DNA from: Leisingera sp. S132
Lineage (GTDB): Bacteria; Pseudomonadota; Alphaproteobacteria; Rhodobacterales; Rhodobacteraceae
Length of the DNA stretch: 64,000 bases
Direction: 5' to 3'
NCBI RefSeq assembly: GCF_025144465.1
Contig: NZ_CP083553.1
Coordinates: 2,044,001-2,108,000, forward strand
Part shown: one piece after another, positions 1-8,202 of the stretch
How positions within the stretch are numbered: position 1 is the first letter of the stretch
How the letters are laid out: every line of letters starts with the position of its first letter
Made by a program: the position numbers and the translations under genes
Notes under the pieces: model-generated
Told to the model about the DNA's origin: nothing
Database searches by the model: none
The model's input: only the letters and a program-made list of their open reading frames with translations

Positions 1-586
1 CCCCCTGCATGGCGCCGCAGGACAGGTCCAGGTTCAGCTCAATCACCCGGTAATCATCGGCTTCCATGCCCAGCACCAGACTGCGCACATTTTCGACCTG
101 GGCGCCGAATCTGTATCCGGAGAACAGGGATTCGTCCGCCTGGCCGTCCAGCATCGCCACAACCTTGGCAAAGCAGCGTTCCAGGAAGTCCGCGGTCATT
201 GCGGCGTCCGTCGGAGTGTAGTGGCGTTCAGACGGCGCCTTGCCGATAACCGCCCCGATGGTCTGCTGCTGAATCAGCGCCGTGACAGTGGCAGCATCCA
301 TGCTGGCGGCGCCAAGCCGCCCGTGCGGGCAGTCCAGCACCACCAGGAGATCCTTGTCCGACAGCTGGTCCGCCAGATCTTCGGAGGCACGGTTGGACTG
401 ACGCGCCGCCAGAACCGCCATCGGCAGATTGCACAGATCCGCAGCCGCGCGCGCGACCGAACGGCGCAACGCCTTCAGGGTCAGGGAACTGGTCAGCCCC
501 CCGGCACCTTCCCTGGTCGCCGCCAGCTTGCGTGCAAGCACATTCTGCCTGCCGCTGCCCGCCTCTGCTGCTTCTGTTTCAGACAT
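1..586 (-). CDS. FliM/FliN-family (SpoA-like) flagellar motor switch protein, 3' end outside window
   Basis: Only the first 195 codons are present; the gene runs off the left edge. Translation starts MSETEAAEAGSG at 586. The visible part resembles the middle domain of FliM: an early helical stretch around 'LARKLAA', a central 'VVLDCPHGRLGAASMDAATV', and a 'TPTDAAMTADFLERCFAKV' helix followed by 'YRVIELNLDLSCGAM', the pattern FliM-like proteins show before the C-terminal SpoA domain. If correct it would be part of the flagellar C-ring or a motor-associated paralogue. The SpoA domain itself lies outside the window, so the assignment rests on the middle domain only. It is 84 bp downstream of the histidine kinase on the same strand, and no functional link between them is obvious. 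Confidence 0.6.
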   Translation of the reverse strand, partial: MSETEAAEAGSGRQNVLARKLAATREGAGGLTSSLTLKALRRSVARAAADLCNLPMAVLAARQSNRASEDLADQLSDKDLLVVLDCPHGRLGAASMDAATVTALIQQQTIGAVIGKAPSERHYTPTDAAMTADFLERCFAKVVAMLDGQADESLFSGYRFGAQVENVRSLVLGMEADDYRVIELNLDLSCGAMQG

Positions 587-670
587 AGGCTGTTTAACCT
601 GCCCCTTGCGCGTCCCGTTTCTCCGGTTTTAACCGAAAGGGGGTTAACAACTTCTGTATTCCTGCACGTC

Positions 671-3349
671 TTATGCAGCCTTTTCACCTGCGGCAGGTAG
701 GGAAACCCGAAAGGCGCCGCCACTGCGGTCCGGCAGATAGGACACATCGCCGCCCAACCGCTGCATGACCTCGCGGCAGATCGCCAAACCCAGACCGGCG
801 CCGCCTGCCCGCTCCGGGCTAACGCGCGCAAATTTTTCAAAAATCATCTGCTGGGCGTCTGCTGGCACGCCGCGGCCGTTGTCGGTGAAATCGACATGCA
901 GCCGCCCCCCGGACACAGAGGCGGAGACCGTCAGTTCAGGCTGCTCTGCATCGCAGTATTTCTGGGCATTGCTGATCAGATTGATGAACACCTGCGCCAG
1001 CCGGTCCAGATCAGAGGACAGACGGAACCGTTCCGCTTCCGGGCGGCGCCGGACCGTCAGCGGCGTCTCTGACCCGGCCAGCGCGGCTGCGACGGCGTGG
1101 TCCAGCACTTCGGACAATGTGCCCGCCGTGATGTTGAGGCTGACCTGGCCGCTTTCCAGCACGCTGAGGTCAAGAAGGTCATTCAGCAGCCGGGTCAGGC
1201 GCAATGTTTCGTCATGGATGATTCCGGCGTAGCGCCGCTGCTCTTGCGGGCTGAGCTGCCCGGCATCCCGCAAGATCTCGGAAAAGGCCCGGATCGACGT
1301 CATCGGGGTCCGAAGCTCGTGGCTGACCTGGCTCAGGAAGGCATCCTTCTGCTCGGATATCTGCGTGAGTTTCTCGTTTGTTTCCCTTAACTTGCGCGCC
1401 GTCGCTGACAGTTCTGCCGATTGCGCCTCCAGGCGGCTGGAGTACTCAAGCATCTGCGCGGTTTCATCGGCCACCGCCAGCAGGTCGGCCACCGAAACCG
1501 ACGAGCCGCCAGCAATCTGGCCAATCATTGCATGCGCCGCAGCCGCGCCGATGGAGGCGCTGAGTTCCCGCTCCAGCCGCTCAAGGAACGCAGGCGTCGG
1601 CTCCGGCAGCGCGCCGCGGCCGCCCTGCCGCATCCGCTCGCGCTGGAAGAACGCTTGCGCTTCCGATGCCCCCAGGATCCGCTGCGACATGATCATCAGA
1701 TCCTCGCATTGCGCCACCGATCCGGTCCAGCCGCGCGGCCCCGCAGAGTGCTCGAAAACGTTGACAAATTGCGCGCCCTGCAGACGTTCCAGCGGACTGG
1801 GGAAGCTCAACAGCGAGACCAGGCAGAACACCAGCGCATTCAGGCTCATCGACCACATCACAGCGTGGACCGTCGGATCAAGGCCTTCGATCCCGAACAG
1901 CGCTTCGGGCCGCAGCCAGCTGAGACCGAACAAGCCGTGACGCAGGATGTGCTCCGGCAGCAGCCCGCCGCCCAGGGCCGGCAGCAGCATGGTGTAAAGC
2001 CAGATCCCGAAGCCGACAGTCAGCCCCGCCAGCGCACCGCTGCGGGTGGCGCCGCGCCAGAACAGGCCGCCCACCAGCGCTGGCAGCAGCTGCGCCACCC
2101 CTGCAAAGGAGATGAGGCCAATGGCGGCCAGCGCCGCGGCCCCGCCGGAAAGGTGGTAATAGAAATACCCCAGCGCCATGATCACCGCGATCGACACCCG
2201 GCGCGACAGCAGAACCACGTCGCGCACATCGCCAGATACGGATGCCTGACGGCTTTGCAGCCGCAGCCAGACCGGCATCACGATATGGTTCGACACCATC
2301 GTCGACAGCGCCATGGCTGCCACAATCACCATGGAGGTGGCGGAGGAGAACCCGCCCAGGAAAGACAGCATCGCCAGCCCCTGCTGGCCTTGCTGCAGCG
2401 GCACTGTCAGCACGAACATGTCTGGATTCGACCCGGCGGGCAGCAGATCCAGCCCGACCACGGCGATTGGCACCACAAACATGGAAATCAGCAGCAGGTA
2501 CAGCGGAAACGCCCAGGAGGCGATCCGCAGGTGGCGTTCGTCCTCGTTCTCTACCACCATCACCTGGAACATCCGCGGCAGACAGATGAAAGCTGCGGCC
2601 GACAGAAAGGTGATCGCGGCCCAGCGGCTGCCATCGACATTCCACTGCCCGATCCGCGACGCATCAATGCGGGCCAGCGTTTCGCTGACGCCGCCGGAAA
2701 TGCCCCAGACCACAAAGATCCCGACAGCCAGCAAGGCCGCCAGTTTGACAATCGCCTCCAGTGCGACGGCTGTCACAACGCCGTGGTGGCGCTCATTGGC
2801 ATTAAGGTTGCGGGTCCCGAACAGAATCGCAAAGACCGCCAGCCCCGCAGCGACCCAGAACACGATCGAGGTTTCATTGTAACCGCGCAGCGGATCGGCC
2901 TCGGCAAAGATTGCAAAAGACAGTGTAACAGATTGCAATTGAAGAGAAATGTACGGCGTGACACCGATTACCGCCAGAATGGTTGCACCGGCCGCCAGCA
3001 GGTTCGACTTGCCATAGCGCGAGGACAACAGGTCAGCGATCGAGGTGATCCGCTGGCTGCGCCCGATCCGGACCAGCTTGCGCAAGCCCCACCACCAGCA
3101 GATCATCACCAGGGACGGGCCAAGGTAGATGGTAACGAATTCCAGCCCCGAGCGTGCCGCATACCCAACTGCACCGTAAAAGGTCCAGGCGGTGCAGTAG
3201 ATCGACAGCGACAGCGTGTAGATCAGCGGCGAGCGCATCCAGGCCGCGCTTTTGCCCCGTGTCGCCATGCGGTCAGCCCAGAAAGCGATGAAGAACAGAA
3301 AGGCCACATAGGCCAGGCAGACGAAGGCAAGGACATTCAGGGAGGCCAT
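671..3349 (-). CDS. Sodium/solute symporter-type sensor histidine kinase (SSS-STAC-HisKA-HATPase)
   Basis: An 892-residue membrane histidine kinase. Residues 1 to about 500 form a many-helix sodium:solute symporter (SSS) fold starting MASLNVLAFVCLAYVAFL. A STAC-like helical linker follows, then a coiled coil, then HisKA with the H-box SHELRTPMTS (phospho-acceptor His677), an N-box with 'NLISNAQKY', and ATPase motifs DNGRGVP and GAGLGLAI. Family members such as CbrA and CrbS sense or co-transport small metabolites; CrbS controls acetyl-CoA synthetase. No receiver domain is attached; a stand-alone receiver is encoded just upstream. The start is set by a TGATG overlap with the preceding membrane-protein gene, so the longer in-frame extension to 3418 is rejected. 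The ligand is unknown; neighbouring ScfR and transporter genes suggest a carboxylate. Confidence 0.9.
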   Translation of the reverse strand: MASLNVLAFVCLAYVAFLFFIAFWADRMATRGKSAAWMRSPLIYTLSLSIYCTAWTFYGAVGYAARSGLEFVTIYLGPSLVMICWWWGLRKLVRIGRSQRITSIADLLSSRYGKSNLLAAGATILAVIGVTPYISLQLQSVTLSFAIFAEADPLRGYNETSIVFWVAAGLAVFAILFGTRNLNANERHHGVVTAVALEAIVKLAALLAVGIFVVWGISGGVSETLARIDASRIGQWNVDGSRWAAITFLSAAAFICLPRMFQVMVVENEDERHLRIASWAFPLYLLLISMFVVPIAVVGLDLLPAGSNPDMFVLTVPLQQGQQGLAMLSFLGGFSSATSMVIVAAMALSTMVSNHIVMPVWLRLQSRQASVSGDVRDVVLLSRRVSIAVIMALGYFYYHLSGGAAALAAIGLISFAGVAQLLPALVGGLFWRGATRSGALAGLTVGFGIWLYTMLLPALGGGLLPEHILRHGLFGLSWLRPEALFGIEGLDPTVHAVMWSMSLNALVFCLVSLLSFPSPLERLQGAQFVNVFEHSAGPRGWTGSVAQCEDLMIMSQRILGASEAQAFFQRERMRQGGRGALPEPTPAFLERLERELSASIGAAAAHAMIGQIAGGSSVSVADLLAVADETAQMLEYSSRLEAQSAELSATARKLRETNEKLTQISEQKDAFLSQVSHELRTPMTSIRAFSEILRDAGQLSPQEQRRYAGIIHDETLRLTRLLNDLLDLSVLESGQVSLNITAGTLSEVLDHAVAAALAGSETPLTVRRRPEAERFRLSSDLDRLAQVFINLISNAQKYCDAEQPELTVSASVSGGRLHVDFTDNGRGVPADAQQMIFEKFARVSPERAGGAGLGLAICREVMQRLGGDVSYLPDRSGGAFRVSLPAAGEKAA

Positions 3350-3690
3350 CAGCGGTCCTCCGTCCTGCCGGAAGGCCGGCCTTCGGTGCTGCCGCCGTCC
3401 GCTCGGCCACCGGTCCAATGGTCAGCCCACCGCTGCACCGCCAGGCTGAACACGAAGCAGGCGGCAATCAGCCCGATCCACACCGCAAAGATATAGATGA
3501 TGGCCGTTGACATGCTGACGCCGCCGCGGGCCGCCGGATGGGCCGTGGCCTCTGGCCACAGCAGCGGCAGTGCCAGAAGCAAGGCGCCCAGAACCGGCAG
3601 CAGCCGGGAGATATCCATCAGACGGCGGCGGCGGTAGGTCTGGCGCTCGGTGCGGGTGCCTGCCTGTTTTTCGCCGTTCCCCAGCGCCAT
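3349..3690 (-). CDS. Small two-helix membrane protein of the histidine kinase operon
   Basis: A 113-residue protein of no family I recognise. It has an Arg/Lys-rich N-terminus (RTERQTYRRRR), one hydrophobic segment near residues 28-44 (LLPVLGALLLALPLLWP), a second at about 62-86 (IIYIFAVWIGLIAACFVFSL), and a hydrophilic Gly/Arg-rich tail. It is placed between the receiver gene (7 bp upstream) and the symporter-kinase, overlapping the latter by one base, so it is very likely translated with both. By analogy with small subunits of SSS transporters such as the DUF485/YjcH partner of ActP it may be an accessory to the kinase's membrane domain; that is inference. A second possible start lies at 3618 but lacks a clear ribosome site. 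Confidence 0.7.
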   Translation of the reverse strand: MALGNGEKQAGTRTERQTYRRRRLMDISRLLPVLGALLLALPLLWPEATAHPAARGGVSMSTAIIYIFAVWIGLIAACFVFSLAVQRWADHWTGGRADGGSTEGRPSGRTEDR

Positions 3691-3697
3691 CGCGCCC

Positions 3698-4078
3698 TTA
3701 GCCCTGCCCGGCCTGGGCGTGCAGATCGCGCACGGCGGTCAGAACCTCCGCATTGGAGAACGGCTTGGTCATAAAGCGGGTGACGCCGGCCTTTTCCGCC
3801 ATTTCGCGGTCGCGCATCTGGCCGCGCGCAGTCAGCATAAGGACGGGCAGCGCCTGCATGCCGTGCTCCGCCCGCAGTTCCCGCACGATTTCCAGCCCGC
3901 TCTTACCGGGCAGCATCAGGTCAAGAATCACCAGATCGGGGTTCGCGTCCCGGATCACTTGGGATGCAGTGGCCCCGTCGCTGTGCGCATCCACACTCCA
4001 CCCGTCCCGGGTCAGCAGAAACCGGATCGCTTCCGCAATATTCGGTTCGTCCTCGATCAGAACAACATGCCTGCCCAT
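3698..4078 (-). CDS. Stand-alone response regulator receiver protein
   Basis: A 126-residue single-domain CheY-like receiver. The acidic pocket is Asp10/Glu11 (LIEDEP), the phospho-acceptor is Asp53 in LVILDLMLP, the switch Thr is in VLMLTARG (Thr83), and the conserved Lys105 is in FMTKPFS. There is no output domain, so it must act through another protein or as a phosphate shuttle. It is the first gene of the operon with the two-helix protein and the symporter-type histidine kinase, and is therefore its likely phosphorylation target. The start has a single obvious ATG at 4078. About 90 bp separate it from the end of the ScfR-type regulator, which is on the same strand. Confidence 0.9.
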   Translation of the reverse strand: MGRHVVLIEDEPNIAEAIRFLLTRDGWSVDAHSDGATASQVIRDANPDLVILDLMLPGKSGLEIVRELRAEHGMQALPVLMLTARGQMRDREMAEKAGVTRFMTKPFSNAEVLTAVRDLHAQAGQG

Positions 4079-4169
4079 CAGCAGAAATTCCTCCCCGCGT
4101 TTCCCGCGGCAGGATCAGCCGGGGCACGCATTCATTTTCACGCAGATTAGCCGCGCGGTGTGATCCCTG

Positions 4170-5468
4170 TCAAAACTCTTCCTTCAGGATTGAAGGTTCC
4201 CGGCGGGCCGGGCACTGCCGCCGCGGGCAGACACGGCAGCTGGATCCGACAGGCTGGGGATCGTCTGACACATCGGCTCCTGGCAGGATAAGCATCGCAG
4301 ACCGGTATAGCGGATCGCTGCCGAAATCCGGCACCCCCTGCGGCCCGGCGACAGCCATGCAATCGAACACGGCCGCAGTTCGCCCTTGCTGCATAACACT
4401 GCGGCGCACCGGAACATAAGGGCGGAGCAAGGCGGTATAGAGCGGCCAGAGAGGGCATGAGGCGCCGAACCGCGGCATGGCAAAACCGGTCAAGGGTTTC
4501 CGGAACACCAAAGCGCCGGAGGAATCGCAGATCACCAGCCCCGTCTCCTGCCCTGCAAGATCCTCGGGCAATGCCGCAATGCGGCGCAGGACAGCGGGCA
4601 GCGGACAACCGAAATGGCGCGACAGCTCAACCGGCTCAAGGCCGTGCATCGCAAGCTGCCTTTCCATCTCCGGCAGCGGCATGAGCCGGGCGTCCTCCGC
4701 ATAGCTCTCGAGCGCCGACAGCGCCAGGCTTCGGGAGGCTTCGCTGGCCAGCGCCGGGGCGCCCGCCAGCAGATCAGCAGGTTCAGCAGTGCCCTCTTCC
4801 AGCTCCGGAAAATGGTAACCGTGATCCTGCAGGAAGGCCTCTGCCTCTTCCTGCGGCATTCCACGCCGGTCTGCACCGGTGTCCCCGTCATCCAGGAAAT
4901 TCACAAGTTCCCGGCTGCTTTCGGACAAACGCAGCGAATCCTGGTTGAGGTTCTTGTGGAACCGGTCCCGCCATTCCGGCTCCAGCTCGCCGGTTTCTGC
5001 CAGAATCGAAGCGGTGGAGCGGATTGCGGCAGCTGTCGACAGCACCTCATGCACAGAGGCAGCCAAGCTGGGATCGTGCGTCAGCCGGTCCGAAAGCGTC
5101 TCCACAGTGCGTTCCAGCGATGCTATCCGCCGGTGCCCGGCCGCCAGAACCTCCGCCCAGCCCGGGAAACGGCCCGCAAATTCATCGACCCGGTCCAGCT
5201 CCGCCACCGGCACGCCGCTGTCCGCCGCCGCCTCCCGAAGGGTAGAGATTAGCGCCGCCTCTGCTCCCTCGCTCAGCATCGACGGCTCCACCCCCAGCAC
5301 CCCGGCCAAGCCCACCAGCAGCTTGCCGCCGATTCTGCGCCGGTTGTGCTCAATCAGGTTGAGATAGGAGGCTGAGATCCCCGCCTCCCGCGCCAATTCG
5401 GCCTGGCGCATGCCAAGGATCAGCCTGCGCTCGCGGATCCGGCTTCCGGTCAGGGTGTCGCGTGCCAT
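4170..5468 (-). CDS. ScfR-type short-chain fatty acyl transcriptional regulator (XRE + DUF2083)
   Basis: A 432-residue regulator. Residues about 5-65 form an XRE/Cro helix-turn-helix (RIRERRLILGMRQAELA, then SASYLNLIEHNRR). The long C-terminal part matches the ScfR/RamB-like layout (DUF2083) and ends with a cysteine cluster, Cys411-x2-Cys414-x4-Cys419, typical of the family and possibly binding metal. Relatives (RamB of Corynebacterium, ScfR/PrpC-type regulators) respond to acyl-CoA or acetate/propionate metabolism. The start MARDTLTGS at 5468 is preferred over the in-frame extension to 5519 because the latter adds no conserved sequence. It is divergent from the ABC importer operon, separated by 230 bp holding repeats, so it probably controls that operon and itself. 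Confidence 0.87.
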   Translation of the reverse strand: MARDTLTGSRIRERRLILGMRQAELAREAGISASYLNLIEHNRRRIGGKLLVGLAGVLGVEPSMLSEGAEAALISTLREAAADSGVPVAELDRVDEFAGRFPGWAEVLAAGHRRIASLERTVETLSDRLTHDPSLAASVHEVLSTAAAIRSTASILAETGELEPEWRDRFHKNLNQDSLRLSESSRELVNFLDDGDTGADRRGMPQEEAEAFLQDHGYHFPELEEGTAEPADLLAGAPALASEASRSLALSALESYAEDARLMPLPEMERQLAMHGLEPVELSRHFGCPLPAVLRRIAALPEDLAGQETGLVICDSSGALVFRKPLTGFAMPRFGASCPLWPLYTALLRPYVPVRRSVMQQGRTAAVFDCMAVAGPQGVPDFGSDPLYRSAMLILPGADVSDDPQPVGSSCRVCPRRQCPARREPSILKEEF

Positions 5469-5698
5469 GATGGCGGGCCTCCCAAAACGCTTCCATTTCA
5501 ACGGCTTTCTGCAATGCAAAATAATGTTGTTTACAGAAGCTTCGAACTCACTGTTCAGTTATTTACAGAATTTTCAAGCAATAAAAAGGTTTTATTGCCT
5601 GAGTTTACACGAGGCCCTCATACTGATTTTGCACGCAAAGTGCTGGTACCGCGCAGAAGTGAGGAGCTGCAAGGCACCAATCATATAGGGAGGAATAC
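5469..5698. promoter_or_regulatory. Divergent control region of ScfR and ABC importer genes, with repeats
   Basis: An AT-rich 230-bp gap in GC-rich surroundings. Seen directly: two copies of TTTACAGAA at 5530-5538 and 5562-5570, spaced 32 bp start to start (about three helical turns), an inverted repeat TTTGC-AC-GCAAA at 5628-5639, and TGCA-A-TGCA at 5510-5518. RamB/ScfR-family regulators are known to bind TTTGCAAA-like motifs, which the two TGCA/TTTGC elements resemble. The binding-protein gene has a strong ribosome site (AGGGAGGA) 7 bases before its ATG. Which protein binds which element is inference. Confidence 0.55.
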
Positions 5699-7045
5699 AT
5701 GTCCAATTTTAATGCTTCGCGCCGCAGAGTCCTTAAGACCGGCGCAATTGCAGGCGCCGGTGTGGCGCTGCCGACCATCTTTACCGCCTCTTCCGCCGCG
5801 GCCTTCACCAACGAGCCGACCGGCAGCAGCGTCACCCTGGGCTTCAACGTGCCGCAGACCGGTCCCTATGCGGACGAAGGCGCCGACGAACTGCGCGCCT
5901 ATGAACTGGCGGTCGAGCACCTGAACGGCGGCGGCGACGGCGGCATGATGAACACCTTCAGCTCCAAGGCGCTGCAGGGGAACGGCATCCTCGGCAAGAA
6001 GGTCGAGTATGTGACCGGCGACACCCAGACCAAATCGGATGCCGCCCGTGCCTCTGCCAAGTCGATGATCGAGAAGGATGGCGCGGTGATGATCACCGGC
6101 GGCTCCTCCTCCGGTGTGGCAATTGCCGTTCAGGGCCTCTGCCAGGAGGCAGGCGTGATCTTCATGGCCGGTCTCACCCACTCCAACGACACCACCGGCA
6201 AGGACAAGAAGGCCAACGGTTTCCGCCATTTCTTCAACGGCTATATGTCCGGTGCCGCACTGGCACCCGTGCTGAAGAATCTCTATGGCACCGACCGTGT
6301 CGCCTATCACCTGACCGCCGACTACACTTGGGGCTGGACCCAGGAAGAATCGATTGCAGCCGCCACCGAGGCACTGGGCTGGCAGACCGTGAACAAGGTC
6401 CGCACCCCGCTTGCGGCCACCGACTTCTCCTCCTATATCGCGCCGGTGCTGAATTCGGGCGCAGACGTGCTGGTGCTGAACCACTACGGCGGCAACATGG
6501 TGAATTCGCTGACCAATGCGGTGCAGTTCGGCCTGCGTGAAAAAGTGGTGAATGGCAAGAACTTCGAGATCGTCGTGCCGCTGTATTCCCGTCTGATGGC
6601 CAAGGGCGCCGGCGAAAACGTGAAGGGCATCCACGGCTCCACCAACTGGCACTGGACACTGCAGGATGAAGGCTCCATGGCCTTTGTGAAATCCTTCGGC
6701 ACCAAATACGGCTTCCCGCCGAGCCAGGCCGCACACACCTGCTATGTGCAGACGCTGCTTTATGCAGATGCGGTCGAGCGGGCCGGCAGCTTCAACCCCT
6801 GTGCGGTTGCCGAAGCTCTGGAAGGGTTTGAGTTCGACGGCATGGGCAACGGCCCGACCCTCTACCGCGCCGAAGACCATCAGTGCTTCAAGGACGTCCT
6901 GGTGGTGCGCGGCAAGGAGAACCCGACCTCTGAATTCGACCTTCTGGAAGTGGTCGAGGTCACTCCGCGGGCACAGGTGGAATACGCACCGGACCATCCG
7001 ATGTTCGCCGGCGGCAATCTGGGCGCCTGCAACCCGGGCGCCTAA
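5699..7045 (+). CDS. HAAT-family ABC transporter substrate-binding protein, Tat-exported
   Basis: A 448-residue periplasmic binding protein of the branched-chain-amino-acid (Leu/Ile/Val-binding, PF13433/PF13458-like) superfamily. The N-terminus has a twin-arginine signal, SRRRVLKTGAIAGAG, with a cleavage site near the AAA segment at about residue 37. The mature part shows a typical type I fold start 'VTLGFNVPQTGPYADEGADE'. It is the first gene of a five-gene importer operon (permeases 7177 and 8203, ATPases 9421 and 10189). Relatives bind amino acids, urea, amides or aromatic and other carboxylates, so the ligand cannot be read from sequence. Tat export suggests folding before export. A hairpin directly after the stop probably keeps its mRNA more abundant than that of the permeases. 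Confidence 0.9.
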   Translation: MSNFNASRRRVLKTGAIAGAGVALPTIFTASSAAAFTNEPTGSSVTLGFNVPQTGPYADEGADELRAYELAVEHLNGGGDGGMMNTFSSKALQGNGILGKKVEYVTGDTQTKSDAARASAKSMIEKDGAVMITGGSSSGVAIAVQGLCQEAGVIFMAGLTHSNDTTGKDKKANGFRHFFNGYMSGAALAPVLKNLYGTDRVAYHLTADYTWGWTQEESIAAATEALGWQTVNKVRTPLAATDFSSYIAPVLNSGADVLVLNHYGGNMVNSLTNAVQFGLREKVVNGKNFEIVVPLYSRLMAKGAGENVKGIHGSTNWHWTLQDEGSMAFVKSFGTKYGFPPSQAAHTCYVQTLLYADAVERAGSFNPCAVAEALEGFEFDGMGNGPTLYRAEDHQCFKDVLVVRGKENPTSEFDLLEVVEVTPRAQVEYAPDHPMFAGGNLGACNPGA

Positions 7046-7056
7046 GCCAGCCGCAG

Positions 7057-7109
7057 GGCACCGGAATTTTTTTGAAAATTCCGTGCCGGAGCCCGTACCG
7101 GACTCCGGC
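7057..7109 (+). other. Intercistronic hairpins between binding protein and permease genes
   Basis: GGCAC then GGAATTTT (7063-7070) pairs with AAAATTCC (7075-7082) then GTGCC, with one bulged C and a TTTG loop. A second hairpin overlaps its foot: GCCGGAG (7085-7091) with CTCCGGC (7103-7109). The first has no following T-run, so it is more likely an mRNA-stabilising or attenuating element than a full terminator, which is common after binding-protein genes. Confidence 0.6.
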
Positions 7110-7176
7110 AGCCCCAACCGGCCCGTCCGCTCCCCCGCCGGGCGGGCCTTCCCCAACCTGACGCACGGTGGGACCC

Positions 7177-8199
7177 ATGGACGCCATTCTCCTGCAAATC
7201 CTGAACGGGCTCGACAAAGGCTCGGCCTATGCGCTGATCGCGCTGGGTTTGACACTCATCTTCGGCACGCTGGGCGTGGTGAACTTTGCCCATGGGGCGC
7301 TGTTCATGATCGGTGCCTTCTGCGCCGTCACCCTCCAGCGCATCCTGAACCTCAGCTTTGAGCTCGTGGACGAAACCCAGAAAGACTTTCTGGGCAACCC
7401 GCTCAAGGTGAAAACCCCCTATGTGGAGGCCTGGTTCGGCCCCGACATCGGCGGCAGCATCATCGACTGGGCGGTGCCCCTGGCAATCCTCTTTGCGATC
7501 CCGATCATGATCGGTGTCGGCTATGTGATGGAGCGCGGGCTGATCAAGCATTTCTATAAGCGCCCTCACGCCGACCAGATCCTGGTAACCTTCGGCCTCG
7601 CCATCGTGCTGCAGGAAGTGGTGAAATACTTCTACGGCGCCAACCCGATCCAGACCCCGGCACCGGATGCACTGAACGGCGTTGTAAACCTGGGCGCGGC
7701 CATCGGCATGGACATCGTCTATCCGGTCTGGCGCGTGGTCTACTTCTTCTTTGCGGTGCTGATCATTGGCGGCATCTTCAGCTTCCTGCAATTCACCACC
7801 TTTGGCATGGTGGTGCGGGCCGGCATGGCCGACCGTGAAACCGTGGGCCTCTTGGGCATCAACATCGACCGCCGCTTCACCATCATGTTCGGCATCGCGG
7901 CCGCTGTCGCGGGCCTCGCAGGCGTCATGTACACGCCGATCAACTCTCCCAACTACCACATGGGCATGGACTTCCTGGTCCTCAGCTTCGTGGTGGTGGT
8001 TGTCGGCGGCATGGGTTCGCTGCCCGGCGCGGTGCTGGCGGGCTTTCTGCTGGGCGTGCTCGAAAGCTTTGCCTCTATGAACGAGGTCAAATCACTGCTG
8101 CCCGGCATCGACCAGATCATCATCTACGTGGTCGCAATCATCATTCTGCTGACCCGGCCGCGGGGCCTGATGGGCCGCAAAGGCGTGATGGAGGAATAA
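7177..8199 (+). CDS. LivH-type ABC transporter permease
   Basis: A 340-residue integral inner-membrane permease of the HAAT family (BPD_transp_2). The N-terminus MDAILLQILNGLDKGSAYAL and 'TLIFGTLGVVNFAHGALFMIG' are characteristic LivH motifs; about eight to nine hydrophobic helices follow, with a conserved cytoplasmic coupling region near 'GLLGINIDRRFTIMFGIAAA'. It pairs with the LivM-type permease 3 bp downstream. I chose the ATG at 7177 rather than the GTG at 7168 because GGTGGGA lies at a good ribosome-site distance only from 7177. An insert of about 40 residues after the second helix (ETQKDFLGNPLKVKTPYVEA) is longer than in E. coli LivH. Confidence 0.92.
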   Translation: MDAILLQILNGLDKGSAYALIALGLTLIFGTLGVVNFAHGALFMIGAFCAVTLQRILNLSFELVDETQKDFLGNPLKVKTPYVEAWFGPDIGGSIIDWAVPLAILFAIPIMIGVGYVMERGLIKHFYKRPHADQILVTFGLAIVLQEVVKYFYGANPIQTPAPDALNGVVNLGAAIGMDIVYPVWRVVYFFFAVLIIGGIFSFLQFTTFGMVVRAGMADRETVGLLGINIDRRFTIMFGIAAAVAGLAGVMYTPINSPNYHMGMDFLVLSFVVVVVGGMGSLPGAVLAGFLLGVLESFASMNEVKSLLPGIDQIIIYVVAIIILLTRPRGLMGRKGVMEE

Positions 8200-8202
8200 G
8201 AC

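Noticed and set aside
1421-3496. 691-codon open frame on the plus strand, opposite the symporter-type kinase
   Set aside because: It is fully antisense to a gene with clear domains, is rich in His/Gln/Arg as expected from GC-rich antisense frames, and has no recognisable motif.
5681-7255. 524-codon minus-strand frame opposite the substrate-binding protein
   Set aside because: It mirrors a well-supported Tat-exported protein and has the low-complexity composition of a shadow frame.
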